DNA of 64,000 nt from Mucilaginibacter sp. dw_454 (GTDB lineage: Bacteria; Bacteroidota; Bacteroidia; Sphingobacteriales; Sphingobacteriaceae). The notes below the pieces were generated by a model. That model had not been told where the DNA came from and ran no database searches. It saw only the letters and a program-made list of their open reading frames with translations. This document shows positions 16,470 through 25,237 of this stretch, one piece after another (positions within the stretch are counted from its first letter, which is position 1; each line of letters opens with the position of its first letter). Where the stretch lies: positions 186,001 to 250,000 of the forward strand of contig NZ_JAAVVB010000002.1 in NCBI RefSeq assembly GCF_018449775.1. The letters are read 5' to 3'. Both the position numbers and the translations under genes were made by a program.

Positions 16470-18453
16470 CTTTAGGTTTTATAGCTGTCAGATAATTTGG
16501 GACCACCGGTTTTTTATTTTTGTTTGATGCAGATTGGATGGCTTTTGCTTTCTTAATCGAATCAACCCTGGCCCGGCGAGCGCTATCCAGCCTGGCGCGT
16601 CTTTTCTGTTGGCTGATATATAAATTGATATCAGGCATCAGGTTAGCATTTATATAACGCTCCGGGTCAATGCCCGAAGGGCGCGCGGTAATGCTGTCGC
16701 GTAAATATTTTTCAACCATGAAACTGGCTATTGGGGCAGCCCAACTGGCACCTTGTCCGCCATTTTCTACTATAACAGCTATGGCAATTTTAGGATTATC
16801 CCTGGGTGCAAATGCCACGAAAACAGAGTTATCTTCGCCATTTACCTGTGCCGTGCCGGTTTTACCACACATTATTATACCGGGTATTTTTGAGGCAGCA
16901 GCCGTACCGTGATCAACCACAGCCTGCATGCCGTCAATAACCGGCGCAAAATATTCTGAATCTACACCCACAAAATTTTTCGCGGTGTATTCTTTTCTGA
17001 TGATCTGCTTGTCGCCTATAGCTTTTATCAAATGCGGCCTATAGAAAAAGCCGCGATTGGCAATCGTCGCTTCAATATTTGCTAACTGTAATGGGGTAGC
17101 TCCTAATTCGCCCTGGCCAATACCTAATGAGATAATTGTACTTGAACGCCAGCCGCCATATTTATACATTTTGTCATAAAGCGATGCTTTGGGTAAAAGG
17201 CCGGCGAGTTCACCCGGCAAATCCAGGTCAAGCTTCCCGCCCAGCCCAAACATAGCCACTTTGTTTCGCCATGCGGTGAAGGCACTATCGGTTTTTTTTG
17301 GCCCCAGGCGATTGATGAGCTTTTCAAATACCATATCAAAATAGCCGTTGCACGATTGGGCAATAGCACTGCTCAGATTAACTAATCCATGGCGCTCGCC
17401 GTGAAAACACGGTATGCGGCGGTTACCTGCCACATAATAACCCGGGCAGTTATAGGTAGTTTGCGGTGTAATGAGGCCTTCCTGTATGGCTATAAGTGCG
17501 TCCAACGGTTTAAATGAAGAGCCCGGCGGATAAAAGGCCTGAATTGGGCGCACCTGGAATGGATTGTATGGATTGTCGTTTAACCTGCTGTAGTTAGCGC
17601 TGCGGTCGTGCCCTACCAATAAATTAGGGTCATAACTGGGCGTACTTACAAAGGCCAGGATCTCGCCGGTTGATGGTTCAATGGCCACTATGCTGCCTGC
17701 CTTATTTCTCATCAGCTTTTCGCCTAGTTTTTGTAACTGGATATCCAGAGAAGAAGTCAGTTTTTCGCCGGGAACAGCCAAGGTATCGTAAGCTCCGTTG
17801 GCATACGATCCTTTTTGATTGCCTTTCGAGTCGACCATCCAGTTTGTTACGCCACGCTGGCCGCGTAGAACATTCTCGTATTGTTTCTCTACACCCGAGA
17901 TACCGATGTAATCGCCCAAACGATAGCGACCGCCCGATTTGGCTATGGTGTTATCATTTACCTCGCCAATGTATCCTAAAAATTGTGCTGCTGTAGAATC
18001 GGGGTAACTGCGGATAGGGTGGGGCACAACTCTGAAGCCCTGAAACTCGGAAAGCCGTTCCTGTAGTGAAGCGTATAATTGTGGCGACAGCTGCTTCTCA
18101 AATGGTGATTGCAGATTTGGCGAGTATTTACGGGCTTTAGCCAAACGTTTGTCAAATTCGGCTTTGTCTATACCCAGCAACTTACAAAACTCAATAGTAT
18201 CAAATGGTTTTATTTCTTTAGGAGTAACGTCAACGTCGTAAACCAGTTCGTTAGTAACCAAAGTTTTTCCGTTACGATCAAGGATTGTCCCGCGGGCCGG
18301 GTTTATAATATCCGGGCGGATAACGTTTTTGCTGGCAGATAGCGCATATCTATCATCAATGATCTGGATATAGAAAAGCCGGCCAAGAAGTATGAGTATA
18401 AGGGTAATAAATATGCCGCCAATAATGTATCTCCGCTCAAAATACTGATTCAT
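16459..18453 (-). CDS. mrdA: Penicillin-binding protein 2 (transpeptidase)
   Basis: 664 residues: one N-terminal membrane anchor (GGIFITLILILLGRLFYI), the PBP dimerisation domain with the AxRGxIxDRNG-like motif (NPARGTILDRNG), and the transpeptidase domain with SxxK (PGSSFKPLD), SxN (SCNGYF) and KTG (CGKTGTAQ). The C-terminal ~60 residues are basic and Lys/Arg-rich, an extension beyond the usual end. It cross-links peptidoglycan for elongation together with RodA. Overlaps mreD by 4 bases. Confidence 0.96.
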   Translation of the reverse strand: MNQYFERRYIIGGIFITLILILLGRLFYIQIIDDRYALSASKNVIRPDIINPARGTILDRNGKTLVTNELVYDVDVTPKEIKPFDTIEFCKLLGIDKAEFDKRLAKARKYSPNLQSPFEKQLSPQLYASLQERLSEFQGFRVVPHPIRSYPDSTAAQFLGYIGEVNDNTIAKSGGRYRLGDYIGISGVEKQYENVLRGQRGVTNWMVDSKGNQKGSYANGAYDTLAVPGEKLTSSLDIQLQKLGEKLMRNKAGSIVAIEPSTGEILAFVSTPSYDPNLLVGHDRSANYSRLNDNPYNPFQVRPIQAFYPPGSSFKPLDALIAIQEGLITPQTTYNCPGYYVAGNRRIPCFHGERHGLVNLSSAIAQSCNGYFDMVFEKLINRLGPKKTDSAFTAWRNKVAMFGLGGKLDLDLPGELAGLLPKASLYDKMYKYGGWRSSTIISLGIGQGELGATPLQLANIEATIANRGFFYRPHLIKAIGDKQIIRKEYTAKNFVGVDSEYFAPVIDGMQAVVDHGTAAASKIPGIIMCGKTGTAQVNGEDNSVFVAFAPRDNPKIAIAVIVENGGQGASWAAPIASFMVEKYLRDSITARPSGIDPERYINANLMPDINLYISQQKRRARLDSARRARVDSIKKAKAIQSASNKNKKPVVPNYLTAIKPKDDE

Positions 18454-18968
18454 TTACGCTCTTTACTTTTATAAAATAACAGGCCCGAAACCAAGATCAA
18501 AAATACAGTAAATATTGTACTTAGCACAGCGCGGCCAATGGTGTATTGTATCTCGTCGAATCTGAAAACTTCCATTATAAACAAAAAGAAGTGATGGATT
18601 AAAGTAAGTACAAGCGCGTAGGTAAAAAACCACCTGAAACCCATGTTACTTAACGTTGGCTCAGGCTCGTTATCAAAACCATCTTTTTGTACGGTGATGC
18701 TGATGAAGAGTATGCGTACAAAAGCAAGCAGCACGCAAGCGGTAATGTGCAAGCCGGGGGTATCATAAAAAGCATCAATAGTTAAGCCCAGTATAAATGC
18801 CAGTGCAAACAGCAAGATATTAGGTGTTTCGAATGGCAGCAGCAGGATAAAAAGAATATACAGGTACGGCGTAGACAGATCATACAGGCTAATGTTTTTT
18901 AACAGGAAAACCTGGATAAATACCAGCAGTATAAAACGCAGCAGGTTTACTATGATAGTTCTACTCAT
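18450..18968 (-). CDS. mreD: Rod-shape-determining protein MreD
   Basis: 172 residues with five or six hydrophobic segments and almost no soluble part. Sequence identity in this family is low, so the call rests mainly on size, topology and position between mreC and mrdA. A member of the elongasome that links MreC to PBP2/RodA. Overlaps mreC by 8 bases and mrdA by 4. Confidence 0.88.
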   Translation of the reverse strand: MSRTIIVNLLRFILLVFIQVFLLKNISLYDLSTPYLYILFILLLPFETPNILLFALAFILGLTIDAFYDTPGLHITACVLLAFVRILFISITVQKDGFDNEPEPTLSNMGFRWFFTYALVLTLIHHFFLFIMEVFRFDEIQYTIGRAVLSTIFTVFLILVSGLLFYKSKERK

Positions 18969-19797
18969 CTTTTTTCTGCTGGGCCTCCAATCCCAATTGC
19001 TCGGCGGCTAGTTTGTTGTTTACCACATAAACGTATTGCAGTTTGCTAAAATCAACCGCCAGGATCACATCCATATTCAGGAATGAGCCTTTGGCGTTTT
19101 TTGAGTGCAGGTTTGAGATCTTTCCTATGGGCACCCCGGCGGGAAATAAAGAAAGATCAGAAGTAACTACCTGCTGTCCGAGCCTTGGCGAGGCGCTATT
19201 TAAAACGTCGTATAATAAGCCTACGTGCGGATCAAGATTATCGCCCCAAATAAATGAGCCAAGATCTTTGGTGCCGGCAAGCGCCGCGCTGATTACCGTT
19301 TCTTTATGTAGCAATGATTGCACTACCGAGAAATGCGCTCCCACAAAAACAACTTTACCCACTACACCCTGCGGACAAATTACCCCCATGCCTTTAGCCA
19401 CGCCTGCGCGGCTGCCTTTATTGATAGTTAGATAGTTATTACGACGATTGATAGAGTTATTGATCACAGCAGCATCAATATACTCATATTGCTGCTTGTA
19501 AACGGTGTCAACCACTTTATGCTTGGCAGCCGAATCGACATAAAAAGATGTTTTGAGCTGATTACGTAAGCGGGCGTTCTCGCGCGCCAGGCTGTCGTTT
19601 ACGTCCTGCAGATGTAAATAGCTTTTAAAGTTGCCAACCTGTTGGTACAGATTACCGGTAACCTGGTTACTGCTATTAATGAAAGTTGCCTTTTGGAAAG
19701 AGTTGTATTTGATGTAGATAACCAACGCAATCACCTCAAATATAATGAACAGAAAAAACGCGTTGTATTTTGTAATGAATATTAAAAGATTACGCAT
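18961..19797 (-). CDS. mreC: Rod-shape-determining protein MreC
   Basis: 278 residues: one N-terminal membrane segment (FFLFIIFEVIALVIYI), a coiled coil (~65-90, LHLQDVNDSLARENARLRNQL), then the beta-rich periplasmic domain with NNYLTINKGSRAGVAKGMGV and VVGKVVFVGAHFSVVQSL, both typical. It scaffolds the periplasmic side of the elongation complex. Preceded by mreB with a 91-base gap that contains a quasi-palindrome. Confidence 0.95.
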   Translation of the reverse strand: MRNLLIFITKYNAFFLFIIFEVIALVIYIKYNSFQKATFINSSNQVTGNLYQQVGNFKSYLHLQDVNDSLARENARLRNQLKTSFYVDSAAKHKVVDTVYKQQYEYIDAAVINNSINRRNNYLTINKGSRAGVAKGMGVICPQGVVGKVVFVGAHFSVVQSLLHKETVISAALAGTKDLGSFIWGDNLDPHVGLLYDVLNSASPRLGQQVVTSDLSLFPAGVPIGKISNLHSKNAKGSFLNMDVILAVDFSKLQYVYVVNNKLAAEQLGLEAQQKKDE

Positions 19798-19814
19798 CTG
19801 TTATTTGAGATTGG

Positions 19815-19884
19815 AGTCAAGAATCAAGAGACAAGAAACGGGTAAATGTTTACCTCTTGATTCTCGGCTCTTGATTCTTGCTTC
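19815..19884. repeat. Quasi-palindrome of CAAGAATCAAGAG words
   Basis: AGTCAAGAATCAAGAG on the left is inverted relative to CTCTTGATTCTTG on the right, with an extra partial copy (CTCTTGATTCTC) between. It fills the mreB-mreC gap inside the operon and could fold into a long stem in the mRNA, possibly altering mreB/mreC ratios. Confidence 0.7.
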
Positions 19885-19888
19885 TAAT

Positions 19889-20911
19889 TTACTGCATTAA
19901 AAATTTAAAATTACCGATATTTTTTAGCGCAGTGCCGGTGCCTCTAACTACGGCACGAAGCGGATCTTCGGCAACGTGTACCGGTAGTTTAGTTTTGGCC
20001 GATATACGTCTGTCTAAACCACGCAATAATGCGCCACCGCCGGTTAAGTAAATGCCGGTTTGGTAAATATCTGCAGAAAGCTCTGGTGGAGTGATCTCCA
20101 ATGCTTTTAATATCGCCTCTTCAATTTTTGAGATAGATTTATCTAAACAATGTGCAATCTCGGTATACGATACCATGATCTGTTTTGGCACGCCTGTCAT
20201 CAGGTCGCGGCCCTGTACAGCAAAATCAGCCGGTGGATCGCTCAGTTCAGGCAATGCAGCACCAACTTCAATTTTAATTTTCTCTGCAGTACGGTCGCCA
20301 ATCATGATGTTATGCTGGCGACGGATGTATTGAACAATATCAGAGTCAAAGTTATCACCGGCTACACGGATGGATTGATCGCAAACGATACCAGACAAGG
20401 CGATAACCGCAATCTCGGTAGTACCACCACCAATATCGATGATCATGTTACCCATAGGCTCCTCAACGTCAATACCAATACCTACGGCAGCGGCCATTGG
20501 CTCGTGGATCAGGTAAACCTCTTTGGCTCCGGCAATCTCGGCCGAGTCGCGCACGGCGCGTTTCTCAACCTCGGTAATGCCCGAAGGAATACAGATCACC
20601 ATACGTAACGATGGGAAGAACCATCCTTTACCCTGGTTAATCATTTTGATCATGCCGCGGATCATGTGCTCGGCAGCGTTAAAGTCGGCAATTACACCAT
20701 CTTTAAGCGGACGCACCGTACGGATATTATCGTGGGTCTTGCCTTCCATTTGCATGGCCTGGCGCCCAATGGCTATCACTTTGTTGGTTGTGCGGTCAAA
20801 AGCTACTATCGACGGTTCGTCAACAACAACTTTGTCATTATGTATGATGAGGGTATTCGCGGTACCTAAATCTATCGCTATCTCTTGCGTGAAAAAATTA
20901 AATAAACCCAT
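19889..20911 (-). CDS. mreB: Rod-shape-determining actin-like protein MreB
   Basis: 340 residues, actin/HSP70-like ATPase. Phosphate-1 loop IDLGTANTLI, connect-1 GNMIIDIGGGTTEIAVI, adenosine loop GIYLTGGGALLRGLD and the N-terminal membrane-associating GLFNFF helix are present. It forms membrane-bound filaments that direct cell-wall elongation. First gene of the mre operon. A one-mismatch -7 box (CAACTTTG on the minus strand, 20936-20943) lies 24 bases upstream. Confidence 0.97.
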   Translation of the reverse strand: MGLFNFFTQEIAIDLGTANTLIIHNDKVVVDEPSIVAFDRTTNKVIAIGRQAMQMEGKTHDNIRTVRPLKDGVIADFNAAEHMIRGMIKMINQGKGWFFPSLRMVICIPSGITEVEKRAVRDSAEIAGAKEVYLIHEPMAAAVGIGIDVEEPMGNMIIDIGGGTTEIAVIALSGIVCDQSIRVAGDNFDSDIVQYIRRQHNIMIGDRTAEKIKIEVGAALPELSDPPADFAVQGRDLMTGVPKQIMVSYTEIAHCLDKSISKIEEAILKALEITPPELSADIYQTGIYLTGGGALLRGLDRRISAKTKLPVHVAEDPLRAVVRGTGTALKNIGNFKFLMQ

Positions 20912-21117
20912 TTGTCGTTTGCTTCAAATAATTTGCAAAGTTGTTAAATTTAGTTGATTAAGTTGCAATAAGTTAATTAGGTGAATGGTTTATTTTAAAA
21001 ATATTTAAAAAAAGCCATCCAATCAATCAACAACGCATAACCCATCAATATTAGTGTTGATTAAATGAACGATTATCCTAACTAAACGCTAATCAACTAA
21101 TCACCAATCATTAAAAA

Positions 21118-22644
21118 TTAGTGTTTAAAGTGACGCACACCGGTGGTTACCATCGAAATGTTTTTTTCATTACATTTTTCGATAGATAGCTTGTCGTTGA
21201 TTGATCCACCAGGTTGCAATACGGCCAATATACCTGCCTCTGCCGCCAGCTCAACACAGTCCGGGAAGGGAAAGAAAGCATCAGATGCCATTACTGCCCC
21301 ATTCAAATCAAAGCCAAAGCTTTCTGCTTTGATCACCGCCTGTTTCAACGAGTCGACCCTTGAAGTTTGGCCCACCCCGCTGGACATCAACTGGCTGTTT
21401 TTAGCAAATACAATAGTGTTTGATTTAGTATGCTTAACCACCTTGTTGGCAAAGTATAAATCTTTCAGCTCTTGCTCGGTTGGTTTGCGGTTGGTAACCG
21501 GGGTCATATGTTCCGGGCCTTCAACGGTATTGTCTTTGTCTTGTTCAATCACGCCATTAAGCAGGGTTTTAAATTGCTTGGCCGGTAATTCAACAGGTTG
21601 ACGAACCAGGATGATGCGGTTCTTTTTGCCTTGTAATATCTGTACGGCTTCGTCGGTATATGCCGGGGCAATTAGTACTTCGTAAAATATTTTGTCAATT
21701 TCGGTTGCTGTTGCAGCGTCAATCTCGGCGTTTGCAATGATCACTCCACCAAAAGCCGATACCGGATCGCATGCTAAAGCATCGATCCAGGCTTCTTTGA
21801 TAAAAGAGCGCGAAGCAATACCGCAAGCGTTGGTATGTTTTAGTATAGCAATGGTTGGCTCGGTAAATTCGTCAATCAAAGCTACGGCAGCATCAACGTC
21901 AACCAGGTTATTGTATGATAGTTCTTTACCGTTTAATTTGTTGAACATGGCATCCAGGTTACCGTAGAATACACCTTTTTGATGCGGGTTCTCGCCGTAA
22001 CGCAAGGTCTGGCTGGTTTGTATGCTGTGTTTAAATACCGGCAGCGGCTCGTCCTGGTTAAAGTATTGGAAGATCGCCGTATCGTAGTTCGAGGTAATAT
22101 TAAATGCTTTTTGAGCGAAACGCTTACGCTGATCAATAGTGGTAGTACCATTTTGAGAGCTTAACATTTCGTATAATTCGGTGTAGTCATCTTTCGAGGC
22201 CAGGATAACTACATCTTTAAAATTCTTTGCCGCTGCGCGGATTAGGGAGATGCCGCCGATGTCAATCTTTTCGATCACATCGTCATGGCCTGCGCCACTT
22301 TCTACGGTTTCTTCAAACGGGTACAAATCAACAATTACCAGGTCAATTTCAGGGATCTCATACTGCCCCAATTGTTTTTTATCGCTCTCGTTGCTTCTGC
22401 GGGCCAATATGCCGCCAAATACTTTTGGATGCAGTGTTTTAACGCGACCGCCTAAAATTGATGGGTAAGAGGTAAGGTCCTCAACAGCAATCACATCAAC
22501 CCCAAGGCTGCGGATAAAAGTTTCTGTACCACCGGTACTATAAATGCTGGCACCAATACGGTTTAACTCACGAATAATGGGTTCCAGATTATCTTTGTAA
22601 TAAACTGAAATAAGGGCGTTTTTAATAGCAACGGGCTGACTCAT
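21118..22644 (-). CDS. purH: Bifunctional AICAR transformylase/IMP cyclohydrolase
   Basis: 508 residues; catalyses the last two steps of purine synthesis (AICAR to FAICAR to IMP). The N-terminal IMP cyclohydrolase/MGS-like domain has ISVYYKDNLEPIIREL, STGGTETFIRSLGV and LGGRVKTLHPKVFGGIL. The C-terminal transformylase domain has LRYGENPHQKG, LKHTNACGIA and SDAFFPFPDCVELAA with the catalytic Lys-His. Single gene with its own promoter. purN, another folate-dependent purine step, is 5 kb away and separate. Confidence 0.97.
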   Translation of the reverse strand: MSQPVAIKNALISVYYKDNLEPIIRELNRIGASIYSTGGTETFIRSLGVDVIAVEDLTSYPSILGGRVKTLHPKVFGGILARRSNESDKKQLGQYEIPEIDLVIVDLYPFEETVESGAGHDDVIEKIDIGGISLIRAAAKNFKDVVILASKDDYTELYEMLSSQNGTTTIDQRKRFAQKAFNITSNYDTAIFQYFNQDEPLPVFKHSIQTSQTLRYGENPHQKGVFYGNLDAMFNKLNGKELSYNNLVDVDAAVALIDEFTEPTIAILKHTNACGIASRSFIKEAWIDALACDPVSAFGGVIIANAEIDAATATEIDKIFYEVLIAPAYTDEAVQILQGKKNRIILVRQPVELPAKQFKTLLNGVIEQDKDNTVEGPEHMTPVTNRKPTEQELKDLYFANKVVKHTKSNTIVFAKNSQLMSSGVGQTSRVDSLKQAVIKAESFGFDLNGAVMASDAFFPFPDCVELAAEAGILAVLQPGGSINDKLSIEKCNEKNISMVTTGVRHFKH

Positions 22645-22666
22645 TGAAAGGTATTTTTTTGAGCCG

Positions 22667-22674
22667 CAAAGGTA
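22667..22674 (-). promoter_or_regulatory. Bacteroidota -7 box for purH
   Basis: TACCTTTG on the minus strand is a perfect TAnnTTTG, 22 bases before the ATG. No TTTG at the -33 position. The bases behind it are repeats of ATTAGAG. Confidence 0.65.
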
Positions 22675-22802
22675 GTGATTAGAGATTAGAGATTGGAGGT
22701 TGGTGATTGGTTTTTTTTGAGAAAAATGAAAAGCATGGTTAGCAAGCCAAAATAAGACGGATGGAATGATTTTGCTATATTAGATGTCCAGTAGCAACTA
22801 AT

Positions 22803-23354
22803 ATGTCTTCAGTATCCATTAATCATCCCGACCAGGTCAGAGCCGCGTGGAAAAAATATTACCACCTATGGAAGCGCGAAGACGTAGGGGCAAAGCACGT
22901 ACTTTTAAAGGAAGGTGATATCAGCCGGAAAGTTTATATGATAGAAAAAGGTTGCGTGCGTAACTGGTTCAATCACAATGGAAAGGAAATTAGTTTTCAA
23001 TTTTTTTTTGAGGGCGATGTGGTATACTCGGCCGAAAGTTTCCGGAAGAATATCCCGAGTGTATATACCATTGAAACCATTGAGCCGGTTAGTTTACGTT
23101 GGCTAAGTCAGAAAGACATGGAGTTAATACGCGAAGATTTATTGCTATATAATGAAATGATTAGGCGCGCCGTAGATAAACAAGCCGAGTTTATGCGCCA
23201 TTTTTTTTCTTATTTGAGAGATACGCCAAAAGAAAGGTACGAACTGCTGCTGTACCAAAATCCAGAAATCATTAAGCGCGTACCCCTGCAACACATAGCT
23301 TCTTACCTGGGTATTACAGCGGTATCATTGAGCCGCATTCGTAACCGAATATAA
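22803..23354 (+). CDS. Crp/Fnr-family transcriptional regulator
   Basis: 183 residues. An N-terminal cyclic-nucleotide-binding-like beta-roll (KHVLLKEGDISRKVYMIEKGCVRNW, FFEGDVVYSAESF) is followed by a long helix and a C-terminal winged helix-turn-helix (LQHIASYLGITAVSLSRIRNRI). The cAMP-binding Arg/Glu signature is not evident, so the ligand is unknown. It is followed 72 bases later by a VOC and a methyltransferase gene on the same strand; these may be its targets or co-transcribed partners. Confidence 0.88.
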   Translation: MSSVSINHPDQVRAAWKKYYHLWKREDVGAKHVLLKEGDISRKVYMIEKGCVRNWFNHNGKEISFQFFFEGDVVYSAESFRKNIPSVYTIETIEPVSLRWLSQKDMELIREDLLLYNEMIRRAVDKQAEFMRHFFSYLRDTPKERYELLLYQNPEIIKRVPLQHIASYLGITAVSLSRIRNRI

Positions 23355-23425
23355 TTTCTTAACAATTGTAAAGTATTATCTTGTTGCTAAAGGCGAACTT
23401 AGAGCAATTTAGATTGCCCGACAAA

Positions 23426-23788
23426 ATGAAACTCAATAAAGTCATTCCAAAGATCTTCTACTCAGATATTAAAGCAGGCCTTGAACTCTTTGTTGATTGC
23501 CTGGGTTTTACGGTGAAGTACAAAGAAGACGCCCCCCCTTTCTATATTATTGACCGGGATGGCGTAACTCTGTTTTTGGTAGAGGACGATGAATTTGCCA
23601 AAAAAGATCGCCCCGAAATAAGAATTGATACGGATGATATTGACGCATTGTATAATGAATTGGCAGCAAAAGAAACTCAACTTTTTCATCCTAACTTAAA
23701 CAAAGTAAAACTACAGCCCTGGGGTTTAAAGGAACTAGCCTTGCGCGATAAAAGCGATGTTTGTGTGATATTACAACAAGGGACGTAA
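23426..23788 (+). CDS. VOC-family (glyoxalase/bleomycin-resistance-like) protein
   Basis: 120 residues from the ATG at 23426. A longer frame starts at TTG 15 codons earlier but the ATG gives the usual VOC start (KVIPKIFYSDIKAGLEFF-like). The fold has paired beta-alpha-beta-beta-beta units: DCLGFTVKYKEDAPPFYIIDRDGVTLFLVEDD and WGLKELALRDKSDVCVILQQ. The Glu in GLKELALRD fits a metal ligand position. Substrate unknown. The stop is one base before the methyltransferase start. Confidence 0.8.
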   Translation: MKLNKVIPKIFYSDIKAGLELFVDCLGFTVKYKEDAPPFYIIDRDGVTLFLVEDDEFAKKDRPEIRIDTDDIDALYNELAAKETQLFHPNLNKVKLQPWGLKELALRDKSDVCVILQQGT

Positions 23789-23789
23789 G

Positions 23790-24626
23790 ATGCATGACGA
23801 TATACCCAGCTCGACCGCGGTAGGCGCAGCCATGCTAAGGGCGGCTCATCAGATTATTGATGGTAACGATAAATTGCTTGATGATCCGGTTATTCTCAAA
23901 CTGATAGGTGAGGATGCTATTCAGCATCTGCTTGAGCGTAAAAGAGAGTTTTATTTGCCCGGTACCTTGGCTATGCGAACGCATGTGGTATTGAGAAGCC
24001 GTTATGCGGAAGATTGTCTATACGATGCTTACAACGCGGGTATAACGCAGTTTTTGATCCTGGGCGCCGGTATGGACACTTTCGCCTACCGCCAACCCAA
24101 ATGGGCCGGCGGGCTGACTATTGTTGAAGCTGATCATCCCGCCAGCCAGGCTAATAAGTTGGATCATTTGATTGATGCTGGTATAGAGATCCCGCAAAAT
24201 GTATCCTTTATTAAAATCAATCTCGAGGAGGATGACCTTGCCGAAGTTCTTAAACAAAGTAAGCTCGATTTAAGTAAACCTATGTATATAGCTTGTTTGG
24301 GCGTGATGATTTATTTGACGCGTGACGCTATCGCCAAAATATTCAGATTTATTGGTTCATTGCCCGGGAAGACTGAATTTGTTTTTACAGCATCGCAAAA
24401 ACGTACGGATATGTGGGCCGTTATAGCGGCAGAGAAAGTGGCCCAGGCCGGAGAACCGTGGATAAGCCATTTTGACTTTGAAGCGCTCGAAGATCAACTA
24501 AAAATGAGCGGGTTTAGCCGCGTAATATTTTTAGATCCGGCAGAAGCTAAAAGAAGATATTTTGCACATGCCAACCTGCGCATCCCACCTCCCCGAAGGT
24601 GCAGTTTATTAAGGGCGGTGGTATGA
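23790..24626 (+). CDS. Class I SAM-dependent methyltransferase (LCMT/TIGR00027 type)
   Basis: 278 residues, leucine-carboxyl-methyltransferase-like family. Typical features: SSTAVGAAMLRA near the N-terminus, RTHVVLRSRYAED, motif I FLILGAGMDTFAYR with the SAM-binding Gly-rich loop, an acidic VEADHP after strand 2, and LGVMIYLTRDAI. Substrates are mostly unknown; some act on small carboxylates. It sits one base after the VOC gene, so the two are clearly one transcript. The end (RIPPPRRCSLLRAVV) looks native to the family. Confidence 0.88.
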   Translation: MHDDIPSSTAVGAAMLRAAHQIIDGNDKLLDDPVILKLIGEDAIQHLLERKREFYLPGTLAMRTHVVLRSRYAEDCLYDAYNAGITQFLILGAGMDTFAYRQPKWAGGLTIVEADHPASQANKLDHLIDAGIEIPQNVSFIKINLEEDDLAEVLKQSKLDLSKPMYIACLGVMIYLTRDAIAKIFRFIGSLPGKTEFVFTASQKRTDMWAVIAAEKVAQAGEPWISHFDFEALEDQLKMSGFSRVIFLDPAEAKRRYFAHANLRIPPPRRCSLLRAVV

Positions 24627-24693
24627 TTGTCTATAAACTGAAACGTAATAATAAATAACTTTATAGGTTATATATAAATTAGTATATTAGAGT

Positions 24694-24936
24694 ATGACAA
24701 CATTGATTATCAAATCAAATTCAGAAAGAAAGACTCAATTATTAATTCAATTGGCTGAAGAATTAGGACTGTCTGCTAAAATGCAAAATTTTGAAGAATT
24801 AGATGTGAATGCTATGGTAACCGGAATAGGTAGAAAAGCGACAGATGAGGAATTAATTGATTATCTTACTAAGGATACTGAAGCTTCACCTATTAGTTTA
24901 GAAGATGCATTCTCCAAATACATCAATCAAAAATAA
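24694..24936 (+). CDS. Probable antitoxin of a type II toxin-antitoxin pair
   Basis: 80 residues, small, with an N-terminal strand (TTLIIKSNSE) and a helical rest ending DEELIDYLTKDTEASPISLEDAFSKY. This layout is common in Bacteroidota genes placed before RelE/ParE-like toxins. No DNA-binding motif can be proved. The region is more AT-rich than its neighbours. A TATATTAG box ends 3 bases before the ATG, suggesting a very short or absent leader. Confidence 0.6.
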   Translation: MTTLIIKSNSERKTQLLIQLAEELGLSAKMQNFEELDVNAMVTGIGRKATDEELIDYLTKDTEASPISLEDAFSKYINQK

Positions 24937-24941
24937 TTCTG

Positions 24942-25232
24942 TTGAATTTGGTGGTGAAAATAACGCCAAAGGCGTTACGGGTTATTGACGCAGTTGCTGA
25001 TTTTGTAGAGTCAAAAAATACAAGTGGTAGTGGCGCAAGATTCGCTTTGAAATTCAAATTGGCTATTGAGAGCCTGGCACTACCTAATGTAGATTATGCC
25101 CTTTGTAATCATCATGTTCTCGCATCGTTAAAATATTCTTGCAGTCATTTTAATGATTGGGTTATCGCTTTTAGAATTACTGATACCGAACTTGTAGTTT
25201 ACGAAATAATTCACAGTTCTTTGTTGTTTTAA
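24942..25232 (+). CDS. Probable RelE/ParE-like toxin
   Basis: 96 residues if started at TTG 24942; GTG at 24951 or 24954 would be equally possible because no ATG is available. Begins 5 bases after the antitoxin stop. The core KITPKALRVIDAVADFVESKN (first helix) and the C-terminal strands with WVIAFRITDTELVVYEIIHSSLLF match RelE/ParE proteins, which have a final strand of this type. The usual catalytic basic residues are sparse, so it may be a weak or inactive toxin. Convergent with the MFS gene at 5 bases. Confidence 0.6.
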   Translation: MNLVVKITPKALRVIDAVADFVESKNTSGSGARFALKFKLAIESLALPNVDYALCNHHVLASLKYSCSHFNDWVIAFRITDTELVVYEIIHSSLLF

Positions 25233-25237
25233 TTGAC

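Noticed and set aside
20091..20957. Several long plus-strand ORFs opposite mreB.
   Set aside because: They are shadows of a conserved gene with biased codons; no match to a known protein.
24585..24626. End of the methyltransferase gene (CCTCCCCGAAGG) looks like a half family E repeat, so the C-terminus might be repeat-derived.
   Set aside because: The encoded end (LRIP...LLRAVV) fits the usual family C-terminus, and no inverted partner follows.
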